DNA of 64,000 nucleotides from Hexactinellida sp. DTS-2022 (Eukaryota; Porifera; Hexactinellida). How positions within the stretch are numbered: the stretch's first letter is position 1; each line of letters opens with the position of its first letter. Below, piece by piece: positions 12,341-23,500 of the stretch. The notes under the pieces are model-generated. The model had not been told where the DNA came from. It was given only the letters and a program-made list of their open reading frames with translations, and searched no databases. A program made the position numbers and the translations under genes. Where the stretch lies: the NCBI GenBank assembly GCA_028753945.1, contig JAPNXP010000015.1, positions 1,488,001-1,552,000 of the forward strand. Reading direction: 5' to 3'.

Positions 12341-12626
12341 CACTTAATCGCACATAATTCGCGCCCTTTAAGAGAAAAAATCTGAATATTTAATAGAACA
12401 TGACATTAATGATGCGGACACGTTGGTCATACCAGATTGCCACTATGCTTGCTCATTATCGCTTGATGACGTATTCACTAAATTTCACATTGTTAAATTT
12501 GACTATTTTAGGCCTATTGACGCTTATAATCAATATTAAGAGTATATAAACCACACAACAACCGCGAAGCGGTTGGTGTGTGGTTGTGTTCTGCCGCGAA
12601 GCGACCTAGTAAGCGAAGCGCGCTAG
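12341..12626 (+). mobile_element. Helitron-like 3' part ending CTAG|T
   Basis: Sequence homologous to 17518-17798 (inverted) and to 17961-18120. It ends in hairpins with CGCGAAGCG cores and terminates GCGCGCTAG followed by T, the canonical Helitron 3' end. A clear 5' TC terminus was not found, so the copy may be 5'-truncated. Confidence 0.65.
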
Positions 12627-12659
12627 TTAAATATAAATGTTGAAGAAAGAGAAAAATAA

Positions 12660-13790
12660 TATACCTCTTAAAATTCGAAATTATATGCAATTCCCTTCAG
12701 AAAAACCAATGTTTCACGGTTTTCGTAACCTGCCACAAGGGATAAGATGCGATTATCACCTGCTATAATAGCTTTTGAACTTTTTTTACTTCTCCACCCT
12801 CCCATTTGCAAGAACGGCCTCTTGCATAGACTGTTCCTTTGAAGAAACATAGAAAGTTTGCAAAAATTTGGATGCGAATACACAACTGTGGATTTGAATG
12901 CATTGTGCCAATCCTCACGTTATTATTTATCCTAGACGGCTGTTGACCCTCGTGTGAAGATTCCAAATTCTTATTGGCAACAATGGGACCCTTCTAGTCA
13001 AATCGGGTAATACTTTTCCTATGTACGCATAGGCGTCGGACCCACCCGGCCACCTGGCATGGGCCGGGCAGCCCGAAGGGTCTACCCGGCTCTACCCGGC
13101 TCTACCCGAGCCATACCCGGCCCATAGTTGTGTTAGTGATGCCTTAAATGTAGCGGCCCCAGAATCGATTGGGCCGGCCCCGGAGCCTTCGGGCCGGGCG
13201 GCCCGAAGGGCCGGCGGGCCCATTTCCGACGCCTATGTATGTACGTATGTCTTTTCAAAATATTTAGCTATTTCTATAGCCTCTTCTGGAAACTGTTGCA
13301 TTAAAATTATGAAACTGTCTATAACGTCTATCTCTGGAACAAAAGCCAAACTGGCAAGCATCTTGATACTAATAGCGAAATCGTTATCATCTTGATATCG
13401 TACAGCCAACCCTTGTTCTTGAACGTCCCTGAATATTTGTATTTTGCGAGAGGTGAAAAAGCATCCCGTAATTACAGAAATAAAATTCTCCTCCAGGGCA
13501 TTAATTGCAGCCTTCTCAAAATCGACCATAATTGTTAAAGGGTTTAATGATGGCTCTATTTCTAATAATTTCTTAAACAATCTGTCATATGTAGCTTCAG
13601 TTTTATTTGGAAGCAGTGCATAGATACAAGGGAAAATTACACCATCCTTTTCTGCATGGATTGTATACAGTTGGTAAATCGATCAGGAACAACTCTAAAT
13701 GTTCCGTCGCAAAACCAGCTATCACTGTTTCTTTGGAAATCAATAAATTTAAGTGTACCCATAGCGATCTATATACAAGGCAATTGCACT
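12660..13790 (-). pseudogene. MULE-type transposase pseudogene
   Basis: Minus-strand translation shows the order expected for animal MULE transposases: DGTFRVVPDRF (about 13700), YTIHAEKDG and ALLPNKTEATYDRLF, then MVDFEKAAINALEENF and GCFFTSRKIQIFRDVQEQGL (within 13233-13580), then WNLHTRVNSRL and a tail with HPNFCKLSMFLQRN (12668-12966). Reading it needs at least three frame changes, near 13665, 12930 and 12850, and a hAT-like element splits it at 13028-13237. It is therefore dead. The longest open piece is 115 residues (13233-13580). Family assignment rests on motif recall, not a search. Confidence 0.75.
13028..13237. mobile_element. hAT-like element inside the MULE pseudogene
   Basis: Termini CATAGGCGTCGG and CCGACGCCTATG are flanked by a perfect 8-bp duplication tatgtacg (13020-13027, 13238-13245). 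The interior is GC-rich with repeated TCTACCCGGC. An element at 37233 shares the terminal motif. Confidence 0.9.
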
Positions 13791-13799
13791 CTAGTGAAT

Positions 13800-14199
13800 T
13801 ACTGGACCATGGATGTCAATTACCTTGGGTTTTCCAAGTTTCTACTAATTGTCATATAGCCTTTCAGTGGTATTTTAATGTGTAACAAATGTTAGATTTT
13901 TAATTCTAAGACTACCCAGCCCCAATTCTCATAATATTTGGATATTAATTTAGAAAAATACTTTATTTTTAATGAATTAAATGCAACACAAACAATACAG
14001 CATTATACTATATGAACAAATACATAGAATCAAGAAATGGTACATAAGCAGCATGTGAATCCTTTAACTGTTCGACTGACTGTAGACGCATCGCTCTCTC
14101 TTACGCTCGTAGACACACTCAATACGTAGTAGAATAACCTATAACAAAACAAGCAAGAAAATTAGTTGTATTTTTTAGTTTAGTGTTATCTTTATTTAA
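13800..14199. other. Spacer between two transposase remnants
   Basis: No coding signal recognised; may be terminal sequence of one of the flanking dead elements. Confidence 0.35.
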
Positions 14200-15250
14200 A
14201 CCATGGCATTATAATTGGGAACCCTCTTTGATAAGATAATGTTTGACCAAGTTAAACACAATTTCTTTAATATATCCCAATTCCAAACACCACATAAACA
14301 GCAATCTTTCCAGACATCACTGTATCTCTCTGCAATAAAGTTAATAGAGATACTCATCAACAGGCTACGGGATGGTCCAGAATAGAATTCCTTGCTTAAA
14401 GATTCACAGTTATCAATTCTGAGGAAGGTTTCATATAATATGCAAACACATTTACCACATAACGAGAAGTATATTTAAGAGAGCCCCTATCCACTAAATC
14501 AATCAAAGTATATTGGGAGCCAACGTCATTGTTAACTTGCAGGAGTTTATCTGATGTTAAAAGATGATGGCAAGATAGACAGCCATTAGACTTCTTAAAG
14601 TAAGAGAAGACTGCGTATCTGCTATATAAACGAGAGATTCCATTTGAGAAACCTCTATTTCAAGGACTGAAATTTAATTCAATGTGGTCAGATAAAGTTC
14701 TATATCGTGTTGCTCCTCAGTCCTCATTACAACTATTAAAATCGTCAGCAAATTTATGAAGGTATTCTTTAAGAGAAATACTGTCTTCACAAGAGATAGC
14801 ATCATATTTTAGAGCGAACCCTTTTAGAATGTTTGAAATTTGGAGTCTGCGTTCGCTTGCCAAAATTTGGTTAAATGAAATATGGTAGTGAGACCCTGAC
14901 ATCTGTCTATATAAACCAAAGTGGTGCTCCAGCGCATCATTTTGAATTCTTGCAGTTAGAAGGTACTTGTATCCGAAGTTCTCGCTAAGTTGTTTGACCA
15001 GCAGTGGTAACGCCTCGCATGTGTGTCTGAAACTGGTAAAGGTTTGTGGTGTTAACTTTCCATATAAAGATAGCAGATTATTCCAAATATCTAACCAAGA
15101 GACGACGTTGTTTAAAAATTGTAAACGAAAATCTCCTGGGTAAATTGGAGCTGAATATTCATCCTTAAAACGTATATCTTTTCTGACCCAGTTGACATTG
15201 AATAGTTTCCACACCTGATTGATTAATTCAAGGAATTCTACTGTTTGATT
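14200..15250 (-). pseudogene. P-element-like transposase, C-terminal remnant
   Basis: The minus-strand open frame 14717-15214 (165 residues) has LTPQTFTSFRHTCEALPLLV and TARIQNDALEHHFGLYRQMS, the latter typical of the C-terminal half of P-element/THAP9-like transposases. The homology runs upstream to about 15245 (VEFLELINQVW). Downstream, after the stop, it continues with LIDLVDRGSLKYTSRYVV near 14500, but with an in-frame stop beyond it. The N-terminal THAP and catalytic start are missing. Truncated and broken, so not expected to be active. Assignment is from motif recognition only. Confidence 0.75.
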
Positions 15251-15788
15251 CTATGTATGATGTATTTTTCCATTTTCCACGATAATAAGCGGGTGTCATA
15301 GTAAATCCTGTTCCCCCATCTTTTTGTTCCCCCGAACAATATTTCCTAGGAAATCCTGTTCCCCACACCATATTTCCTAGGGAATAATGTACCCCCCGAG
15401 TGTTTCCCCCTGGTTAATTTTGTTCCCCCGAACAATATTCACTAGTAAATTTTGTTCCCCCGAACAGTATTCACTAGTAAATATTGTTCCCCCGAACAGT
15501 ATTCACTAGTAAATATTGTTCCCCCGAACAGTATTCACTAGTAAATATTGTTCCCCCAACAGTATTCACTAGTAAATATTGTTCCCCCGAACAGTATTCG
15601 CTTGTAAATATTGTTCCCCCGAACAGTGCAGATTCACTATGAAATTATCTTCCCCTCAATACAAAATGGAACTAAGGTTACTAGAATATGTAGAAAAGTT
15701 TTGAATTACCTATTATTACATACTCTCCCTCTTTGAACACCCTACTGTATACTTTCCTCCCGGAAGATATAGGCGAATATGGAGGTAT

Positions 15789-15841
15789 TTGAAAAGTACA
15801 CAACACATGTACCTAAGGCACATGTGTTGTCTACTTTTCAA
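15789..15841. repeat. Near-perfect hairpin
   Basis: Arms of 21 bp (TTGAAAAGTACACAACACATG and its complement with one mismatch) around an 11-base loop, inside the element at 15289-16451. Confidence 0.85.
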
Positions 15842-16154
15842 TATATGGAATATGGTAATACTGTTTAGTTTCTATAGTTGTTTAATTAATTTATGGACAA
15901 CTACTAATTGAATTTTCTCGAATTCACTTTTGATTGTGTCATATCAATATAACATACTGTACGGATGTTAATATTACTACTGTACTAAAAGGGGAAACAG
16001 TATTCCCTAGTGATTACTGTTCGGGGGAACAATATTTACTAGCGAATACTGTTCGGGGAAACAATATTTACTAGCGAATACTGTTCGGGGGAACAATATT
16101 TTCTAGTGAATACTGTTCGGGGGGAACAATATTTTCTAGTGAATACTGTTCGGG

Positions 16155-16339
16155 CAGGCTTTCATCTAGGCAAAATTTTCTGCGCGCCTAGATTAAGTTT
16201 GAGCTCGCTCACACGCGCCTAAAATACTCAATTTGTATTACGTCTATGGGAGCATCTCTCGAATTTCGCGCGCCTAGAAAAATTTCTTTCCAAAATTACG
16301 CGCCTGTAGGCGCGTCGCGTACGCCTAGATGAAACCCTG
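16155..16339. mobile_element. hAT-like miniature element
   Basis: Termini CAGGCTTTCATCTAGGC and GCCTAGATGAAACCCTG, perfect 8-bp duplication tgttcggg (16147-16154, 16340-16347). Nested in the tandem-repeat terminus of the 15289 element. Second copy at 43446. Confidence 0.9.
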
Positions 16340-16451
16340 TGTTCGGGGGAACAATATTTTCTATTAGGCAGAGGGGAACAAGATTCCCTAGAGGGAACAA
16401 TATTCCCTAGGAAATATTGTTCGGGGGAACAGGATCTCCTCTGACACCGGC

Positions 16452-16834
16452 ATAAGTTGTCTCATGGAAAATTTTCAAAGCAAAAATAAGATTTTTCAGA
16501 AAGGTGTTTCAGAAGGCATCGACCCTTAGAGTGGTGGAAGTTTCCATTTAATTCACTTCATTTTAGAGAAATTCAAGTTTGAGTAGATTATAATAGGTGA
16601 TGACTCAGCATTTTTTATGTCAACACCCAACACCAATCAATACTTTTTAGAAATATCGAAAACAAAATTGTAAAAACTCATTTCTTTAACGATGTCATCA
16701 TCACCTCAAGGTGTCAGGACCCATTTGTAGAGGTGTTACGTGGCATAAGGATCAATGAATAAATTGGAAGTTTGTTTCCATCTTGTATCATTTCTGAGAT
16801 AAATGAAATTTATCAAATTAGTATAAATAATTTT
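16452..16834 (+). repeat. Fragment of the 1.4-kb repeat unit
   Basis: Matches the GGTGTTTCAGAAGGC to TAGTATAAATA part of the array at 7326-11757; it resumes at 17283-17470 after an insertion. Confidence 0.75.
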
Positions 16835-17282
16835 CAGAGATGCAGCGGTCCGGAAATTTCATGGACCGGACCGGACCGTCATGATTTTTTTCTGGACGGT
16901 CCGGACCGGTCCAGACCGTATGATAAAAATATTGGATCGGTCTGGACCGGTCCAGACCGTTATATCCCTTATTTGGACAGTTACAGACCACATAGTAGAG
17001 TGGCTAATTATATCCACTTGTATTTATTAGATACTTATTACTTAAAATAGGAAATAACGGATTGGAGCCTAATCGTTTGTCCAATCTAGGATGAGTCCAG
17101 ACCTATGAACGGTCCAGACCGATGAACGGTCCAGACCGATGAACGGTCCAGACCGTTATATCGTTAATTTGGACCGGTCCAGACCGCACTTGAAAATAAG
17201 CGGACCGGACCCGACCTGAGACCGGTCGGTCCGGCCCGGTCCCGGTCTGGACCGCAGTCCGGTCCAGACCGCTGCATCTCTG
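16835..17282. mobile_element. hAT-like element rich in CGGTCCAGACCG
   Basis: Termini CAGAGATGCAGCGGTCC and GCTGCATCTCTG with 8-bp flanks ataatttt / ataattat (7 of 8 match). The interior repeats GGTCCAGACC palindromes, including three tandem 17-bp copies at about 17106-17156. Confidence 0.85.
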
Positions 17283-17470
17283 ATAATTATTCAAATTATT
17301 AATAATTTAACACCATTATTGTGTACAGCAAAATAAATTAAGTTCAATTATTTGAAATAATTATTAATTTAAATTGAATTTCACTACAATATTTGAATTC
17401 AGCGGGCTCGATAACCCAAATAATCTAATTGGAACTGTTTCTATAAGTTAAATACAAACTGAATTAATCT

Positions 17471-18165
17471 ATACTATGTACTATTAAAACACATACCTTT
17501 GTATATATATATAAGTACTAGCGCGCTTCGCTTGCTAGGTCGCTTCGCGGCAGAACACAACCACACACCAACCGCTTCGCGGTTGTTGTGTGGTTTATAT
17601 ACTCCTAATATTGATTATAAGCGTCAATCGGCCTAAAATAGTCAAATTTAATGTGAAATTTAGTGATTTAATACGTCATCATGCGATAATGAGTAAGAAT
17701 AGTGGCAATCTGGTGTGACCAACGTGTCCGCATCATTAATATACATGTTCTATTAAATATACACCTACCCACCCACCCTTGTGTTTTAATAGTATAGATA
17801 TATAGATATATTTGTTTGTATGTTCCGAGTTGATTGAAGAAAGTGGACGATTTCCAAATGTGATTTTTTCGATATAGGGGTAACTTTTGGCACCCGCCAA
17901 CAAGTTGAGGTTTCCACTCAAAATTTCTCATACCTCGACAAGTTATGACGTCATTGTCACATTTCGAGAACCCTGAAAATTCACTTAATCGCACATAATT
18001 CGCGCCCTTTAAGAGATAAAAATTTGAAAGTTTATTAGAACATGTACATTAATGATGCGGACATGCTGGTCACACCAGATCGCCAATATGCTAACTCATT
18101 ATCGCATGATAACGTTATCATTAAAATTTTATATTTTTAACTTTGACTGTTTAGGCCTATTACAA
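17471..18165 (+). mobile_element. Helitron-like remnant, 5' end TC
   Basis: Begins A|TCTATACTATG with ATTAAAACACA, a typical Helitron 5' start. It is interrupted at 17518-17798 by a reversed Helitron-like element and then continues to about 18165, where sequence shared with 12341-12560 ends. No 3' CTAG end is found, so it is truncated. Confidence 0.6.
17518..17798 (-). mobile_element. Complete 281-bp Helitron-like element, reversed
   Basis: On the plus strand it reads A|CTAGCGCGCTTCGC ... AGTATAGA|T, the exact mirror of A|TC...CTAG|T. Its 5' end is TCTATACTATTAAAACAC and its 3' end has CGCGAAGCG hairpins before CTAG. No coding capacity; insertion is between A and T of a TATATA run, without duplication, as Helitrons do. 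Confidence 0.75.
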
Positions 18166-18775
18166 AGGGAAATGCGTCCGCACTGGCTGCAGTTTTGGAT
18201 TTTTCATGTATTGATAATAAATTAAATTATTAGTTATTTATTTTAGCAATGTTATCCACGATGAGTTAGTAAAGTCAACAAATTTATTATATTATTTTAT
18301 TTATTTAATACTACAATTAAATGGAAGCCAGCTGGAATTTATAAGTTAAATCAATATATTTATCGCAAGTTGAAACAATAGAGTAAGATTTAAGTCATTT
18401 AACACGTTAAATCAATATAATTATTACAAGTCGAAACAATAGAATTAGATTTAACAGTTTTACAGAAACTGAAGTGTGTGTAAACAAAGAAATTTCAACC
18501 CCCATTTATGGCATGAATTAAACCCTTTTTTATCCCAATTGACGCAAAATTTTGTGTTGAATCCAATGTTGTATAAAAATTGGGGCTTTAGTATAACATT
18601 ATTTGAGTTATGGAAGAGAAAAATTAGAAAGGTGTTAAAAATGTGTCCAAAATTTGTTAATCAGAAATCGTAACCCCAGGTGCAAATTAGACGGCAACAC
18701 CGCACCTACATGCCAAGTTTCAGCCCATCAACTATTAGGCTGTGGCCAGGGCACCGTCTACGGAGAAATAAATAA

Positions 18776-18898
18776 AAATCCAAAATTGCAGCCTGTGCCG
18801 ACCCATGTTCCTTTGGTGGCACTATATTTTGATTGTGGTTTATTGATAGTGCCTCCAAAGGAACATGCTGTCGGCACAGGCTGCAATTTTGGATATTT
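18776..18898 (+). repeat. Fold-back core copy 6
   Basis: Arms about 48 bp, loop TATTTTGATTGTGGTTTATT. Confidence 0.85.
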
Positions 18899-19152
18899 TT
18901 TCGCCAAGTTACCAACGCCTCAGGGAGTCAAGAACCATTTGTTAATTTGTCCGAGTCACAAGGAAATGTAGATAAATTTGAAGTTTGTTTCTATTATAAA
19001 CCACCTAGAGTTTAATGCCATTCATTCATTATGTATTGATAATAAATTATATTATTAGTTATTTATTTTAGTAATGTTATCCACGGTTGGTTGAGTTGAG
19101 TCAACAAATTCCTTATATTATATTATTTTATTTAATCCATTGTATAGTAATA

Positions 19153-19252
19153 CAGTGCATACCGGTTATAAGCACATCGACGGGAACTGCACTTAATGTG
19201 CTTATAACCGACATGTTCTTATAACCGGTGTACTTATATCCGACATCTTCTG
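19153..19252. mobile_element. Tigger/pogo-like miniature element
   Basis: Starts CAGTGCATACCGGTTATAAG and ends TATATCCGACATCTTCTG, flanked by TA on both sides. GGTTATAAGCACAT repeats internally. Relatives at 49072 and 59188. Confidence 0.8.
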
Positions 19253-19740
19253 TACTACAATTAAATGGAAGCCAGCTGGAATTTATAAGTTAAATCAATA
19301 TAATTATCGCGAGTTGAATCAATAGAGTAAGATTTAACAAGTTAAATCAATATAATTATTACAAGTTGAACAATAGAATTAGATTCAATATAATTATTAT
19401 AAGTTGAAACAATAGAATTAGATTTAACAGTTTACTGAATCTGAAGTGTGAGGAAACTCAGGAGATTGGTACCCCAATTATGGCACAAACCTAGGCCAAA
19501 TTCAACTTTTGTGATTTGCCAAAAGGTGTGTAATTTACTTCTCTATCCGTACATGTAAAATTTATCAAGCTCAATATTAATTATTTAATGTTATGGCCTT
19601 ATGGGCCATAATTAGTTTAAATAGGTGTTAAAATTATTTGATCAAAAATCGTAACCCCAGGTGCAAATTCAATCCGCACCTACATGCCAAGTTTCAGCTC
19701 TTTATCTATAAAGGTGTGGGCAGGCATCGCTACGGAGAAA

Positions 19741-19945
19741 TAATAATAATAAAGGCAGTGATTTCAATACTGGGCCACTATACTAAAGTATAGTCGGCAC
19801 AGTAATAATAATAATATTAATATTAAAGGCAGTAAGATTAGAACTGGGTCACTATACTATAGTATAATCCGCACAGTAATAATAACTAACCAAACAAGAC
19901 CAATACTGGGCCACTATACTATACTATAGTCGGCACTTTAATAAC
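19741..19945 (-). repeat. TATA-palindrome satellite, 3 units reversed
   Basis: Three units of AAGGCAGT..ACTGGGCCACTATACT..AGTATAGTCGGCACAGT, the inverse of the array at 3971; follows CTACGGAGAAATA as in the unit order of the 7326 array. Confidence 0.85.
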
Positions 19946-20531
19946 TGATATACATTGATATACAGTCTCCGTAATGGTTCGATATTTCTAAAGTTATGAA
20001 AAGGTGTAACCGGAACCTTATAAACTGGTAAAAACGCGAAAGTTTGGATTTTTGACCATATATGGAGGTGTTAAAACGTCATAATGATGGTCTTAAGATG
20101 TACGCAAATGAGATATACAAAATGTGCGGTTCCCTTCGCGCCTGGTTGTTTGATTTAGATCATTGATTTTTATCAATTATTTACATGTTGCATTAAATAA
20201 AACACTTGTATTTCCTATGTACGAAGTTTCGTACAATGAAGTGCATAAAAAACTCCATACACAGTGCACATTTGCATCGTCTATTCACCACTTTTCCATC
20301 TCATTAATAATTCCATAACAACGTGGCATTTTTCTTAATTGAGTGCACCATTTCACACCACTTCTATAAGTTTTATTTAAATAATTTTTTTTTACCCGGT
20401 GTCATGCAGCCAATTCTTTGGGACGCGAAGCCTTAACTTAATGATTTTTATGAATTGCTGTGATTTATATTCGCCGTGTATTTACCTTTATCATAGACAA
20501 TAATATACTTTGCTGAAAGAAATGATCTGAA
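19946..20531 (+). promoter_or_regulatory. 5' flank of the RNF213-like gene
   Basis: AT-rich, without a recognised core promoter. A non-coding first exon here cannot be excluded. The in-frame TGA at 20523-20525 precedes the chosen start. Confidence 0.3.
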
Positions 20532-23500
20532 ATGTCAAGTTATACAAATTATTGCCCCGATACTCACTGCAAATTTTGGGAATGTTACCCAGAAGGATTC
20601 CTTGGAGTAAGCTGTTCCTGTTGTTCTAAACAATTGGTTACAGAAAAACCAGTTCATTCTGAACAGAAGAGGAAACTCTCAGATTCTTTTCAGTTAAATT
20701 CATTGTCGGCAGAGGATGGAACTAATATTGGTGCTAAGAAGAGAACGAAGTTATCATATTCGGCTGACTCAGTAATATTAATACCCAATCAAAATGAAAG
20801 TCCTCTACACAATGCAGGAGAATTAAAATTTTTTCCAACTGAATCAACTGAGACACACCATCTGGATACAAGTTCTCTGCACGATGCAGGACAATCTAAA
20901 TCCATTCCAACTGAATCAACTGAGGCACACCATCAGGATGAAAGTTGTCTGCACGACGCAGGACAATCTAAATCCATTCCAACTGAATCAACTGAGACAC
21001 ACCATCAGGATGAAAGTTCTCTGCACGACGCAGGACAGTCTAAATCCATTCCAACTGAATCAACTGACACACACCATCAGGATACAAGTCCTCTACACGA
21101 TGCAGCACAATCTAAATCTATTCCGACTGAATCAATTCAAACACTCAAACAGGATGAACCTTCTATTGAGCCAGAACAATCCAAACCTATTCCAATTTGT
21201 TCAGTTGTATCACTTATTAATGACTCAACTTCTAGTAATATACAAGAGGATGTACTATCAGGTTCTAATTCAACATACACAATTAAAGATATAAGTGAAA
21301 AACAACACTCACATATTACCTCTTCCCAGTCTCAACCAACTTCTGAGCCTGAAGAGAACCCCCAAGGAAGTAAACGAATAAGGGGAAGCAATGACTCATC
21401 AGATCATGGATCGACTTTACAGAATAAGAGTTTGAGGGTAGAAGACAAACTTAATTTACAGTCGCAACAAATTGATCACTCTCTTTTTTTACTAAAACCT
21501 GAAATTTATCGTCCAGTGGATCATGAAGAATCTCAGTATGTCAGTATCCAATTCAATACATTAATTTTTGAAGAATACTGGGCAGAGATAAGGTGCATTT
21601 CTATTGGAGTTGGTAATGAATATTTTAATCTTATCGAGACTTACATTGTACCTTTTGAACCAACCCAAACTATACAATTGAAGAATGGTAAGTTTGTTAT
21701 AGTCAGTGGAACTTTGAAATATCCCATTAGAGCTATTTCTGGAAATGAAATTCGTTTCCTATACAAATATTGCATTTATTCTAAAGACAATAAAGAGGTT
21801 TTTGAACACTTACATCATAAGAGCGCAAGCAATTTATATCGTTATTTTATTTTGAATCTCAATGCAAGTCAGAAATCACAAACTACCAACGGGACATATC
21901 AGCAATATGATATTATGATACTACCAGAGACTCCTAAAAAGGAAGGTCTTAGTGTTTGGTTACGCTCTTGGATGATTGGTTGTGATGTCAAGTTTAACAA
22001 TATTAGCGACAGGAGATTAATCTCACTACAAGCATTTCTACCTTCTTATCTGAAATTTGGGCATTCTCAGCCTTGTAAAGATTTAGAAGATTTTATTACA
22101 CAATTTATCTATATCCTACATACATTAATGCACTTTCGAATTCATGATTTTGAATATGAGTCAATATGGGAATTCCGGGAATTTGGTGATAACAACATTG
22201 AAACAATTAAACTGGTCGAATCTTGGATAATGACTAATTATACAATTGAGATAATTACTCAATTAGATTCAAAAGGTATAATACTGTATTTCTATCTAGC
22301 TTGTTATTTGATACATTATTACAGTCTTCATAATGAAGAATTAAACATGCGTTTAACAAATTTAATTGATGGGTCAATTGGGTCCATTTTAAAACACAAA
22401 AGCTTTGTGTTCACCACATCTATATCTATTCATTTTATTGATACCATTATCACCTCAGTAGCTGAATTTATATTCAACAAAGTTCTAAAAAGCAAAAATC
22501 CTGAAAAGTTGTTAACATTAATCCCTATATACCATTGCATTAGTAATATAGAATCTTGTTCTAATTCTCTTCATGATGAATTAAAGTACAATGAAAAAAA
22601 ATATTGGGGCGTTCCTAATGAAGGAAGTATATCTCTTCTAAGAGGTGTTTCTTTGGATTTTATACAAAAAGCGCTTGCATTAGCAGAATACGACCAGATA
22701 CTCATATTTACCATTGTCATTTATACACTAAATGCCCAGAATGCTGATATATTGTGCAATTACTTCAAGAAAGAGGTAAAACACTTTCCGTTATCTGCTC
22801 TTATGAGTACTTTAAATTATCGTTCTACCAGAGGAGATTGTTGTAGAATGAGGAAGGAAGTTTTTAAATTTATCAAGATGGCTATCACCGAAGAACCAGC
22901 TCAACTAGAACTTAATGACATGTTTCGCCTAATGAAATTAACTATAATTTATGCCACAAAGCAATCAATCCGGAATCTAACTCAAGAACAGTTCAAACTA
23001 TGTTTAACTATTATATCCCGAGGCTTAACATTTTGTGATTCTCAATCACATACTAAAACGCCTATTTCTATTAATGAATTTAAACAATTCTTCAATAATT
23101 TTGTTATCAAGTGGGCCCAAGAGCGTATAATACATAATGAGCTAACATATGGAAATTTCTTAAAAGAAATCAAATTTTGGGATGAGATTCTTATGAACTA
23201 TGTTTTCCCGCCCTCAGTTAATTGGTTAAATATTGTTGAAAGCTATTTTCTTAATAGAATTAAATATTCTACAAAAGTAACACTACAATATATCATTGAT
23301 ATATTTATTCATATTCATACCAAAGGAAAGCATTCAAGTCTCTTACAAGAAGTATTTCTCAAAGAGCTAACTTCAAGACTACAATTGATCAATTCAGGAG
23401 ATAAGAATGAGTTTGTCAAACGTTTGTATGAAGAATTATCGAAAACTGACCAACTTGAGAAAATTAACAATATATTCAGTAATATATTACTCGATGAAAA

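Larger units (their letters stand above)
15289..16451. mobile_element. Element with long termini built of about 33-bp repeats
   Basis: Left end GCGGGTGTCATAGTAAATCC and right end GGATCTCCTCTGACACCGGC are imperfect inverted repeats, continuing inward as tandem copies of GTTCCCCCGAACAGTATTC plus ACTAGTAAATATT on the left and the inverse on the right. A 4-bp ATAA flanks both sides (15285-15288, 16452-16455), too short to prove a target duplication. No coding capacity. A second element is nested at 16155. Confidence 0.65.
18166..19740 (+). repeat. Two partial copies of the 1.4-kb repeat family
   Basis: Contains a half core (18170-18205), the AATGTTATCCACG block, GTAACCCCAGGTGCAAATTAG and CTACGGAGAAATA twice (near 18765 and 19735). 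The full core lies at 18776-18898. It runs straight into the satellite at 19741. Confidence 0.75.
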
